From assembly GCA_964461115.1 (NCBI GenBank), contig CAYWSX010000018.1:1-24521 (forward strand): a stretch of DNA of 24,521 nucleotides, given 5' to 3'. The first letter of the stretch is position 1. Every line of letters starts with the position of its first letter. The notes beneath the pieces are model-generated. The model searched no databases. It saw only the letters and a program-made list of their open reading frames with translations, and had not been told where the DNA came from. The position numbers and the translations under genes were made by a program. Source of the DNA: RGIG2134 sp964461115. Lineage in GTDB: Bacteria > Cyanobacteriota > Vampirovibrionia > Gastranaerophilales > Gastranaerophilaceae. This document shows positions 1 to 7,564 of the stretch, piece after piece.

Positions 1-5
1 AAAAG

Positions 6-30
6 AACAGGCTAACAGCCTGTTTTTTTT
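6..30 (+). terminator. Intrinsic terminator of an upstream gene
   Basis: An 8-bp stem (AACAGGCT at 6-13, AGCCTGTT at 17-24) closes a 3-nt loop and runs into eight T residues (23-30). The T-tract orientation fits a plus-strand transcript arriving from left of the window. The left half with its A-rich flank (1-13) recurs at 214-226. Confidence 0.75.
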
Positions 31-49
31 ATGGAGAAAGCGGGAACGA

Positions 50-180
50 AGGCACATAAGGCGAAGCCTTATCAGTGGGTTCGTAATCCTACGACAAACA
101 AGGCGAAGAATGAGCCGTAGTTTGCCGGATGCAGCCAGTTAGTTTGAGTTGAGAGTAGCGATTACTCAAACAACGTGCCT
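50..180. ncRNA. Candidate structured RNA or folded non-coding element
   Basis: No convincing gene lies in 31-232, but complementary segments nest without conflict. AGGCAC (50-55) pairs GTGCCT (175-180) as a closing stem. Inside lie ATAAGGC/GCCTTAT (56-62/66-72), TCGTA/TACGA (81-85/90-94), CAAAC/GTTTG with an inner GGC/GCC (95-99/120-124 and 102-104/114-116), and GTTTGAGT/ACTCAAAC (142-149/164-171). Together these form a multi-branched junction. I do not recognise the family and the strand is unknown. It could instead be a small palindromic mobile remnant, since a 13-nt repeat flanks it (1-13 and 214-226). Confidence 0.3.
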
Positions 181-232
181 GCCACTGTTGGACAAGCAGA
201 GTAAAAAAAATACAAAAGAACAGGCTGTTTTA

Positions 233-1570
233 TTACTTCAATTCTTTCAATGCGCTTATCTGGCTTATTACATTTTGGTCCAGAGGGTTTGCGGATGAGG
301 CTCTTTTTATCCAGCGGTAAGCATGTTTTAGGTATTCCTTGTTTTTATGTTGATTGTATAAATATTCGTAAGAATACGAAAGGTAAAGCGGGGCAACATA
401 GTCTGAAGGGTTGTAAATTGAGGCATTTCTAAAATGTTCTATAGCTTTACTGATGTTATTGTTTTTGTATTCAATATAGCCGAGTCTGAGATACTTTACA
501 TCTTTTGTATTGCTCTTGTACGGAGCTTTTTTGCTGTTAACAGGTTTGCTTATAATAAAAGTTTTTTTATCCATGGACTTTGTGCAGAGTAAAACATTTG
601 ATTCTGATATATTCTTTTTCCCTTGGTTTATCAGGTCTTGTTTGTTTGCTTCGCTTATTTCTTTGCTCAAATTGCTCATTCTTTGCTGTACAGGCGGGTG
701 GGTGCTTTTGGTCGTATATATGCTTGGCAAATTCAGAAACAAATTGAAAGTTTCAAAAGCGCTTTCCGCGTTGTATCCTGCTCTTGTCATAAGCACAACG
801 GCTTCGCTGTCTGCTTCAAATTCGTATGCTTGTGCTTGCTTGTATAGTTCGTTTATAGTTTTCTCTATTAAAGTGGAGCTTAGCGTTGAGCCTATGCTTG
901 AAATATTGTTCACCATTGACGCAGAGTTGTTTCCATAAAAATCGTTGATTTGTCCTAATTGTCGCTGCTCATTTGCGTTAGCCCTTAGAGTTGCTGATTG
1001 GACTTCAAGCTGTCGAATTTTGTAGTATTTTTCAGCCGATAACTGATGGTGTCCGAGCAGAAAATGCCCAAGCTCGTGAGAAATTATGAACGCAAGTGCG
1101 TCGTCGTTTTCGTTAAACGAGTCATAAAGAGAACTGTAAAGGGATATTAAATTACCGGCGGAAGCAGTTGCGTTTACATCCTCAGCGCTAATATTAAAAC
1201 CTATACGCCAGTTTTGGTAGTCCAAGTTGTTCGCTCTGATTATTTTTTCTGCAATTCTGTAAATTTTGTACTGCTCTGATGTCAATTTTGCTTTATTTTT
1301 TGCGTATTCTGCATTGTCTGCGGCAGCTTTTTGCTGATAAAGTTTATTATCAAACTTAACAGGCTGGGGAATATAGATTAATTTCGGGTCTTTTTTTTCT
1401 GCATTTATTGAAATGCTGCCTATAAAAGGAGTTTCGTCTTCAGGTAATACTGCTGACTGCTCTTCTGTATTGATTTGTTTTTCGTCCGGTTTTTGCGTTT
1501 GCTTTTTAGCCCCAAAAGCCAAAGGTTGGACTAAAAATAATGCCAAAAATACAATAAAAATCTTTTTCAT
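233..1570 (-). CDS. Secreted M48-family zinc metallopeptidase with C-terminal TPR
   Basis: This is a 445-aa protein whose first 20 residues form a signal peptide (MKK plus a hydrophobic run ending LAFGA), so it should act in the periplasm or at the envelope. Residues 165-169 are HELGH, the HExxH zinc site. The third ligand is probably E252 in the EADSEA motif, which is the M48 arrangement. About 85 residues at the C-terminus (from near 355) contain a tetratricopeptide-like pair (GYIEYKNNNISKAIEHF...NPSD). This domain order resembles BepA/YfgC, which degrades or chaperones outer-membrane proteins; that role is inferred. The ATG at 1570 follows an AGGAGG ribosome site (1577-1582) at 6 nt, and an extended -10 lies just upstream. 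It is transcribed divergently from the methyltransferase gene. Confidence 0.9.
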   Translation of the reverse strand: MKKIFIVFLALFLVQPLAFGAKKQTQKPDEKQINTEEQSAVLPEDETPFIGSISINAEKKDPKLIYIPQPVKFDNKLYQQKAAADNAEYAKNKAKLTSEQYKIYRIAEKIIRANNLDYQNWRIGFNISAEDVNATASAGNLISLYSSLYDSFNENDDALAFIISHELGHFLLGHHQLSAEKYYKIRQLEVQSATLRANANEQRQLGQINDFYGNNSASMVNNISSIGSTLSSTLIEKTINELYKQAQAYEFEADSEAVVLMTRAGYNAESAFETFNLFLNLPSIYTTKSTHPPVQQRMSNLSKEISEANKQDLINQGKKNISESNVLLCTKSMDKKTFIISKPVNSKKAPYKSNTKDVKYLRLGYIEYKNNNISKAIEHFRNASIYNPSDYVAPLYLSYSYEYLYNQHKNKEYLKHAYRWIKRASSANPLDQNVISQISALKELK

Positions 1571-1594
1571 CTTCTGCCTCCTGCGTACTGAGCA

Positions 1595-1603
1595 ATTATA
1601 ACA
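1595..1603 (-). promoter_or_regulatory. Extended -10 promoter for the M48 peptidase gene
   Basis: On the minus strand the sequence reads TGTTATAAT, a perfect TATAAT with the TGn extension, 24 nt before the ATG at 1570. No good -35 lies at 17 nt, as is common for extended -10 promoters. Confidence 0.5.
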
Positions 1604-1719
1604 TATTTGGTATTGCCGCTTTGTAAATATTTATTAAATCTTGATTTTTTTGTGAATAAAACGGGCAATTTTATTCTAAGCTTTTCCTTAACTAGAACAT
1701 AGAGTACGGAAAAGTGGTT

Positions 1720-2556
1720 ATGCAAGTTAATAATTATAATATGCCTGTTTATAGAGCAGCCGCGCCTGCATTTGGAGCGTCAATGAGGACGGTTCGGCAA
1801 GGTGAAAAACTTGTAAATGGCGTAATTACCGAGTTTTTCAGAGACTGCTTTAATTGGATAGAAGGTACAGCTTTTTTGGTATCAAAATATAAAAATGCTG
1901 ATAGAGTTAACGTAATTAACTACGCCTCATCTGACGGCTCTGAGGCATATTCGCTTGCAATGAGGCTGTTAAAAGCGCATGACAAGGAAGCGGAAAAGTT
2001 TTTTCCGATAATTTGCCGTGATATAGATAAAACATTTGTTGAACGTGGCAAAAATGGGCTTATCGATATTGATAAACAAGCTAAAAATACAATTATATCT
2101 TATTTGGGTGACGAGAGTTTGTTTAACAAGTATTTTGTGCAAATTGACGGTACAAACACCTACAAAGTACAAGATAAATTGCGACGTTGTGTAAAATTTG
2201 AAGAAGCTGATATGGTGAAAGACAGTCTAAACCTCCCCTCTTCAAATACTGTTGTTATGGCGCGAAATGTTTGGCCTTATCTGAGCAGTAATCAGAGATG
2301 GAGTCTTGTTTATAATCTGGAAAAGCTTAACAAGTCTTCAACTGTTATAACCGGTCAGTTTGATGATATTGCTCCGGGGTCTGAAAAATACATTAACTTG
2401 CCATATTCTATAGGGAGTACAACGAGCGATAAGCTCATAGGCAAGGGGTTTGAAAGATTAGAGCGTGGTTTGGGCTACGTTTATGAGAAAAAACAACCGG
2501 CGCTTGATGTTTACGTTGAGCATTTGTCTCCTGGGTTCGATTGTTTTTCTGCTTAA
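1720..2556 (+). CDS. CheR-like SAM-dependent methyltransferase with N-terminal FxG leader
   Basis: The protein is 278 aa from the ATG at 1720; an in-frame GTG at 1714 is the alternative. Numbered from that GTG, residues 68-83 (VINYASSDGSEAYSLA) resemble motif I of CheR methyltransferases (GCSTGEEPYSLAM). RDID at 102-105 fits the acidic SAM-ribose position. A later segment, VVMARNVWPYLSSNQR, mirrors the CheR 'CRNVLIYF' helix. The CheR N-terminal helical domain and its receptor-binding subdomain are absent, and no chemotaxis genes are nearby, so chemoreceptor methylation is unlikely. The first 20 residues, MQVNNYNMPVYRAAAPAFGA, match the polar leader of other proteins in the window. There is no signal peptide. 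Its substrate is unknown. The CheR fold is fairly secure from motifs; catalysis is inferred. Confidence 0.8.
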   Translation: MQVNNYNMPVYRAAAPAFGASMRTVRQGEKLVNGVITEFFRDCFNWIEGTAFLVSKYKNADRVNVINYASSDGSEAYSLAMRLLKAHDKEAEKFFPIICRDIDKTFVERGKNGLIDIDKQAKNTIISYLGDESLFNKYFVQIDGTNTYKVQDKLRRCVKFEEADMVKDSLNLPSSNTVVMARNVWPYLSSNQRWSLVYNLEKLNKSSTVITGQFDDIAPGSEKYINLPYSIGSTTSDKLIGKGFERLERGLGYVYEKKQPALDVYVEHLSPGFDCFSA

Positions 2557-2585
2557 AACTTTGTATTTTTAATTTCTCATTCTTT

Positions 2586-2594
2586 TGCTAGAAT
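2586..2594 (+). promoter_or_regulatory. Extended -10 promoter for trpB
   Basis: TGCTAGAAT is an extended -10 (TGn plus TAGAAT) ending 27 nt before the ATG at 2622. No clear -35 is visible. Confidence 0.45.
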
Positions 2595-2621
2595 AGAGAA
2601 AAATTGAGTATTGGAGAAAAT

Positions 2622-3821
2622 ATGTTTGTAAAAAATTTAAAATACAATATGCCTGATAAAGAGGGCTTTTTTGGTGAGTTTGGCGGGGCATTTGTGCCTG
2701 AGGATTTCAAAAAAGTCTTGAATAAGCTGGATGAAGAGTTTGAAAAATCAAAGAATGACGAAAGTTTCTTGACGGAAGTGTATGAGCTTTTGAAAGAATA
2801 TTCGGGACGCCCGACGCCTTTATACTTTGCCAAAAAACTGACAGAACATTACGGCAAAGGCAAAATTTATTTAAAAAGAGAAGATTTGAATCATACCGGT
2901 GCGCATAAAATTAATAACGTAATCGGGCAGGCTCTTTTGGCGAAAAGAATGGGTGCAACGCGTGTTATCGCAGAAACAGGTGCAGGTCAGCACGGTGTTG
3001 CGACAGCTACTGCGGCAACTTTGCTTGGGCTTGAATGTACGATTTTTATGGGCGAAAACGACATAAAACGCCAGCATTTGAACGTCGAGAGAATGAAACT
3101 TCTCGGCGCAAAAGTTCACTCGGTTGACACGGGCGCAAGAACTCTGGCTGATGCGTGTGACGCGGCGATTGATTATTGGCTTCGCCACTCGGATGAGGTT
3201 TTTTACATTCTCGGCTCGGCTGTCGGCCCTAACCCTTACCCTAAAATGGTTCGTTTTTTCCAATCTGTTATCGGTGCGGAGATTAAATCACAAATTCTTG
3301 AAAAAGAAGGGCGGCTTCCTGACTACGTGCTCGCATGTATCGGCGGCGGCAGCAACGCAATAGGGGCATTCCATGCATTTATGGACGATGATGTTAAGTT
3401 AATCGGGCTGGAAGCGGCAGGTGAAGGGATTGAAACAGGAAAAACGGCTGCAAGCTTATCTGTCGGCAAGAAAATGATACTTCACGGTAAGCGCCAGTAT
3501 GTGCTTTGCGATAAGGACGGCAATGTTGCGCCGTCGTATTCGATTTCGGCAGGTTTGGACTATCCCGGCTGCGGACCTGAGCATTGTTATATGAAGGATA
3601 ACGGGCTTGCTGAATATCAGCCGATAACGGATGACGAAGCTGTGCAGGCTTTTGCGAGATTGTCCCGAGTTGAAGGCATAATCCCTGCAATCGAGTCTTC
3701 ACACGCTATTGCTTACCTTGAAAAGTTGATGCCTCAAACATCAACCGACGATATTGTTGTTGTCAACGTATCAGGTCGTGGAGACAAAGACACAGAAAGG
3801 CTTTTACAGCTTTTGGTGTGA
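2622..3821 (+). CDS. trpB: Tryptophan synthase beta chain
   Basis: TrpB condenses indole with L-serine to give L-tryptophan, using PLP, in a complex with TrpA. The 399-aa length is normal for the short (TrpB1) form. Visible are FGEFGGAFVPE near the N-terminus, the PLP lysine K96 in HTGAHKINN, the catalytic Glu E118 in ETGAGQHG, and the phosphate-binding GGGSNAIG at 241-248. I place the start at the ATG at 2622, since GGAG lies 6 nt upstream; a TTG at 2604 in frame would add six residues but has no ribosome site. No other trp gene is in the window, so trpB is separated from trpA here. It appears to have its own promoter. Confidence 0.97.
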   Translation: MFVKNLKYNMPDKEGFFGEFGGAFVPEDFKKVLNKLDEEFEKSKNDESFLTEVYELLKEYSGRPTPLYFAKKLTEHYGKGKIYLKREDLNHTGAHKINNVIGQALLAKRMGATRVIAETGAGQHGVATATAATLLGLECTIFMGENDIKRQHLNVERMKLLGAKVHSVDTGARTLADACDAAIDYWLRHSDEVFYILGSAVGPNPYPKMVRFFQSVIGAEIKSQILEKEGRLPDYVLACIGGGSNAIGAFHAFMDDDVKLIGLEAAGEGIETGKTAASLSVGKKMILHGKRQYVLCDKDGNVAPSYSISAGLDYPGCGPEHCYMKDNGLAEYQPITDDEAVQAFARLSRVEGIIPAIESSHAIAYLEKLMPQTSTDDIVVVNVSGRGDKDTERLLQLLV

Positions 3822-3886
3822 GCTAAGTTGTAAGTGGTCATTCTTAATATTCATTTACAAATATCGAAAAAATAAACTACTTGCTG

Positions 3887-3892
3887 TATAAT
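3887..3892 (+). promoter_or_regulatory. TATAAT -10 box for the kinase-like gene
   Basis: A perfect TATAAT lies 27 nt before the GTG at 3920, with no clear -35. Transcription would start near 3899, which excludes the in-frame TTG at 3881 as start and supports the GTG. Confidence 0.45.
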
Positions 3893-3919
3893 TATAAAAA
3901 ATATATACAGGGTGTTTTT

Positions 3920-5683
3920 GTGTTGATAAATTCTGTAGGTTCTGCAAATTATAATTGTAGAAGTAAAAAATTTTATAGCTTTAAAAGTCGGGTTATAACG
4001 GATTATCCGGCTGGTTCGGCAACCATTGCAGTGAAAGAACTTGTTGACAAATTTGAAGAATCCTCATACTTATTTAAAAGACTCGGGGATGGAAAGTGTT
4101 CGATTGTATATCTTTTGGATGAAGCAAGAAGGCTTGTTGTGAAAAAATCTAAGGAATTAATGGAAACAACAAACAATTGCTTTAAGGGAGAAGCTGATAT
4201 TTTGTCGCAGGTTCCAGTATCATTTCCAAATTCGCAACATTTTAATACAAGAGTACTGACGGAAAAAGGCAATTATTATTTGGTATCAACATTCAAAAGT
4301 GGGCAGCCGGTAAGATATTCTACAGATTCTAAAATGAGCACAACAAAAATAAATTCTGTTTTAGATTCGATATTTAATTTGGACAAAAATGGCATATATC
4401 ATAATGATTTAAATTCAAATAATATACTCTGGGATGGTTTTAATGCAAATTTAATAGACTACCAATGGGGTGCGAAGTTTAAACCGTATATCAATAATGA
4501 GCAAACTAATGTCTTTTTTCCGAAGAGCATAATACCTTCCAATGTTTTGAACTATGAACAAACAGGATTTGCATCCTATTTGCATAAATTTTCACGTGAT
4601 AATAATGTAAGCTATACAAGAAGCTTCTTCAAAGACTACCTTAAAGCCAAATCAAAATATCACGAAAAAAGATATGAGTATTTTAAATATAATGCACAAA
4701 ATGCAGATGAAAACTATTATCTTGATTCAATCTTGAAAACTCACAATAAATCTGTTTATTCACCGCTTAAATATGAAAGAGCATTAGCGAAAGTCTACGT
4801 AAATCCAAATGAAGATGTTGTGGACATTGAGTTAATGAGAATGGAATTTTTGCGTTCGCAACGCAAATCTTATCAATTTACTGACCCGAATATTTATGAA
4901 GATATGAATTCCTTCAATTCCCTGCCATATATTGCTAACTCGGTTTATTCTCTAAATAATTTAAAATCACGTTTGCAATATTATGCGGAAAAGTACAAAG
5001 ATGACAAATATATGCGAAGATATGTGCGATACAATAACGAGATTGCCAATTATTTTTCAGGTTTGTATGCAAATTGGTTTAACGGTACGTATAAATATCT
5101 TGATTCCCTTAGTATCGGTGCTGCCAAAATAAATCAAACGAAGAATATAGATAAAGTAAAGAATGGCACCAGATTTTTCGAAAAAGTGCACACCTTTGAA
5201 GATATTATTTCCAGTCAGGATAAAAGAACTTTATTGTCTGTTGATAATTCCTTAAAATACGATATGAAAAAATACTTAAGCTCTTTAACATCTGAATCCG
5301 ACTATTTGTTGAGGTTAAAAATGTTGAAAAATTGGCTTTATCCTTTTTGGGGCGAAGAGAAAACTACCTTCTATAAGCAGGTATCAGATGTTGATGCGCA
5401 AGTAAAACAGATTGTTAGCTTGATAAATTCTGACAGACCTATAGATTCAGCTTGTGTTGCACTTAATCTGAGGTTAATTTGTAGAAATCTCTATAATACA
5501 TCTTGGAGCAATCAGGAAATAGAAGGGATGTCTCAATTAAATGCAAGTATTTATAGAATAGAGAATACTATCGATAGCTTTCTTGAGAAAATCCGAAAAG
5601 AACTAATCCTTATGCTGGAAAAGCCTAACGGTCGAATTAGCTCTTCTTCTGATTTAAGCCTGCGTGTTGTTCAGGAATCATAA
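3920..5683 (+). CDS. Protein-kinase-like protein with N-terminal leader
   Basis: The protein is 587 aa from the GTG at 3920, which has AGGGTG 6 nt upstream and begins MLINSVG. A TTG at 3923 is equally reachable. Kinase-fold landmarks appear in order: a glycine-rich loop (LGDGKCSIVYL, near 55-65), a VVKK lysine at 75-76, an alpha-C-like E91 (GEADIL), the catalytic loop HNDLNSNNIL at 161-170 with D163 and N168, and a metal-binding D180 in LIDYQWG replacing DFG. All main catalytic positions are filled, so activity is plausible. The style is nearer to KdkA/APH-like or effector kinases than to Hanks-type kinases. Residues 190-587 are largely helical and I do not recognise them. Its N-terminus carries the leader pattern (FYSFKS at 18-23) with no signal peptide. 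It lies 25 bp before the HAD gene, likely in one operon. The substrate is unknown. Confidence 0.75.
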   Translation: MLINSVGSANYNCRSKKFYSFKSRVITDYPAGSATIAVKELVDKFEESSYLFKRLGDGKCSIVYLLDEARRLVVKKSKELMETTNNCFKGEADILSQVPVSFPNSQHFNTRVLTEKGNYYLVSTFKSGQPVRYSTDSKMSTTKINSVLDSIFNLDKNGIYHNDLNSNNILWDGFNANLIDYQWGAKFKPYINNEQTNVFFPKSIIPSNVLNYEQTGFASYLHKFSRDNNVSYTRSFFKDYLKAKSKYHEKRYEYFKYNAQNADENYYLDSILKTHNKSVYSPLKYERALAKVYVNPNEDVVDIELMRMEFLRSQRKSYQFTDPNIYEDMNSFNSLPYIANSVYSLNNLKSRLQYYAEKYKDDKYMRRYVRYNNEIANYFSGLYANWFNGTYKYLDSLSIGAAKINQTKNIDKVKNGTRFFEKVHTFEDIISSQDKRTLLSVDNSLKYDMKKYLSSLTSESDYLLRLKMLKNWLYPFWGEEKTTFYKQVSDVDAQVKQIVSLINSDRPIDSACVALNLRLICRNLYNTSWSNQEIEGMSQLNASIYRIENTIDSFLEKIRKELILMLEKPNGRISSSSDLSLRVVQES

Positions 5684-5708
5684 AATAGATTATAATAATA
5701 GGTGAAAT

Positions 5709-6974
5709 ATGAAAATAAACGCTGTAAAAACATACCTATGTCCCTCATTTAAGGCAAATAAGACCAGTTTGTATGCGGATTTTGATGGGACTTTTATTCC
5801 GCGAAGTATTGCTCCGATTAAAGACAATTCTTCCGGAAAAGAGGCGCTTGTTCAAGGTTATAATAAGTATTTTAAGCTTTTTCAGCAGTTTATTGATGAC
5901 AAAAAAGATTTGTTCGACATAAGAATTTCAACAGGCAGAAAATATTCAGGCGAAAGCGGGGACGGATTTTTGGGCACATACAACCTTATGCGAAACGCAG
6001 GTGTTAAATTCCCTCAAATAAAAGAGCTTGTGACGGCGGAAGGCGGGGATATTTATGCGTTTAATCCTGACGGAACGCTAAGTGCAAAGCCGTCAGGCGA
6101 AAAACTTGATTTTATTGTTCAAAAAACCGGTTGGAATCGTAAGGAAATTGATTCAGCCGTGAAAAAAATTGCTGAGGAACTTGGGATTGAGGCTCGGGCG
6201 GTTGATTTGAGAAGTTCTCATAAACTTTCACTTGTTTTGTCGGATGAATTGCAATCCGTTAATTTTATAGACAAATTAAAGGCCTGGCTTAAGGAGCATT
6301 CTGTAAACGCCAAGGCTAAAGTCAGTGAACATGTCTATGAATATCTGCCTGACGGTTCGCATAAGAAAACACTCGGGATAAAGGCGGAGCCTTTGTTTGA
6401 AGGGCACACGATTCATAAGGATTTTGATATAAAAGCGGCTATTGCGCGTGCAATAAAAGCAAAAGATTTTGTAATCGCAGCGGGCGATGCGGATAACGAC
6501 AAGGAAATGCTGAATATGTTTAATTATGCCGGACTTCGGCAAATTGACTCTAAGTCTGCAATTCAAAGTCTCGACGCCGAAACAATCCGGCAGGCACAGG
6601 GTAAAATCGCGAAATTGCCGATAGGTATCGTTTATGTCGACCACCTTGAAGATGAGGTAGGCAATCCGAAACGTCATAAATATGCGGCTTTAAGCGAGTT
6701 TATGCACGAACAGAAAAAAATATTTCCCGACAGAATACGCATAGTTCAGAAATCTGATTTAGGAAAGAATAATACGCTGCTGGAGGCGGCAAAAGAGCTT
6801 ATAGCCGGTTACTTTGACGAGGCGGACACTGTGGCTGCGGATATTAAAAAAAGTGGCAAAAGTTTGAAAAAAATATCGGCAGCAGGGGCGGTGTTGATTG
6901 CGTTGGGCGGAATTGCCGGTGCGTATAAGCATTATTCTTCGTCTGCAAAAGATAAAAACTTTACGGGACTTTAG
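5709..6974 (+). CDS. HAD-superfamily phosphatase with N-terminal leader and C-terminal TM segment
   Basis: The 421-aa protein has the HAD motifs of the IIB (Cof / sucrose-phosphatase-like) group: the nucleophile and acid in DFDGT (D24, D26), the motif II threonine in ISTGR (near 73-77), a candidate motif III lysine at 242, and GDADND at 259-264. Known members remove phosphate from sugar phosphates or similar small molecules; the substrate here is not readable. Two additions are unusual. The N-terminus is MKINAVKTYLCPSFKA, the leader shared with other proteins here. Near the C-terminus (about 388-407) a hydrophobic stretch (AAGAVLIALGGIAGAY) could anchor the protein in a membrane. An AGGTGA ribosome site precedes the ATG. 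The 3' end overlaps the convergent lipoprotein gene by 14 bp. It probably shares a transcript with the kinase-like gene. Confidence 0.82.
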   Translation: MKINAVKTYLCPSFKANKTSLYADFDGTFIPRSIAPIKDNSSGKEALVQGYNKYFKLFQQFIDDKKDLFDIRISTGRKYSGESGDGFLGTYNLMRNAGVKFPQIKELVTAEGGDIYAFNPDGTLSAKPSGEKLDFIVQKTGWNRKEIDSAVKKIAEELGIEARAVDLRSSHKLSLVLSDELQSVNFIDKLKAWLKEHSVNAKAKVSEHVYEYLPDGSHKKTLGIKAEPLFEGHTIHKDFDIKAAIARAIKAKDFVIAAGDADNDKEMLNMFNYAGLRQIDSKSAIQSLDAETIRQAQGKIAKLPIGIVYVDHLEDEVGNPKRHKYAALSEFMHEQKKIFPDRIRIVQKSDLGKNNTLLEAAKELIAGYFDEADTVAADIKKSGKSLKKISAAGAVLIALGGIAGAYKHYSSSAKDKNFTGL

Positions 6975-7461
6975 GAGCCTCTGCGGCGGCTATGATTTTG
7001 TAAATTCCGTAGATTTCATCAACGCTTAATCCTTTATCGCAGCTTATTGAATAATAGCCTTGTTCTGCACCGAAGTTAGCGACATAAATAAGTTTGTTAT
7101 CGCCTCGAGTGTCAATTTTTACGCCATTTTTTAAAGTAACGGGTTTGTTTACGGGATAAATATTATAATCGCCACTGATATCCCCTTTGTTTGAGCCGCT
7201 TTTCCTAACTGTTACGGTTCTTTCTTTATCAATAGGGTATTCGATTTGTATCATGTCTTTCATGGCACGTACGTTGAAATTTGAGAGTACCAGAGGAAAT
7301 TTAAAGCCTGCAACTTTTGCCGCATAGTTCAAATCTGTTTGGCAGTCGTGCCAAGGGTTAGCAAGCTGCACATATTGCCGGTTTTTCGTGCAAGCTGTTG
7401 TGCAAGTGAGGCATAGCGCGCAAATAAATATAAAAAATGCAGAATTTATTTTTTTATTCAT
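6961..7461 (-). CDS. Small predicted lipoprotein of unknown function
   Basis: The 166-aa protein has a lysine-led hydrophobic signal and a plausible lipobox TTAC with the lipidated Cys at 24, so it is probably membrane-anchored on the outside of the inner membrane or in the outer membrane. The mature part looks beta-rich with no motif I recognise. The minus strand shows TGCTAAGAT (an extended -10, TAAGAT at 7468-7473) only 6 nt before the ATG, and no good ribosome site, so the mRNA may be leaderless or nearly so. It converges with the HAD gene and overlaps its last 14 bp. Confidence 0.75.
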   Translation of the reverse strand: MNKKINSAFFIFICALCLTCTTACTKNRQYVQLANPWHDCQTDLNYAAKVAGFKFPLVLSNFNVRAMKDMIQIEYPIDKERTVTVRKSGSNKGDISGDYNIYPVNKPVTLKNGVKIDTRGDNKLIYVANFGAEQGYYSISCDKGLSVDEIYGIYKIIAAAEAPKVP

Positions 7462-7515
7462 AGGTAAATCTTAGCATAAGCAAAAAACAATAATAAAAAT
7501 TAATATTTTTGCTTG

Positions 7516-7524
7516 TGGTAAAAT
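7516..7524 (+). promoter_or_regulatory. Extended -10 promoter for the permease gene
   Basis: TGGTAAAAT (TGn plus TAAAAT) lies 40 nt before the ATG at 7565. No convincing -35 is present. Confidence 0.35.
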
Positions 7525-7564
7525 AATTTTATATCACCCCGTTTTAAGTTGAGGCAGAGACTAA

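Noticed and set aside
250..938. Plus-strand ORFs opposite the M48 peptidase
   Set aside because: The minus-strand gene has a signal peptide, HELGH and a strong ribosome site; the plus ORFs overlap each other in several frames.
2871..3702. Long minus-strand ORFs opposite trpB
   Set aside because: They are the complement of a clearly conserved enzyme, lack ribosome sites and give basic, low-complexity translations.
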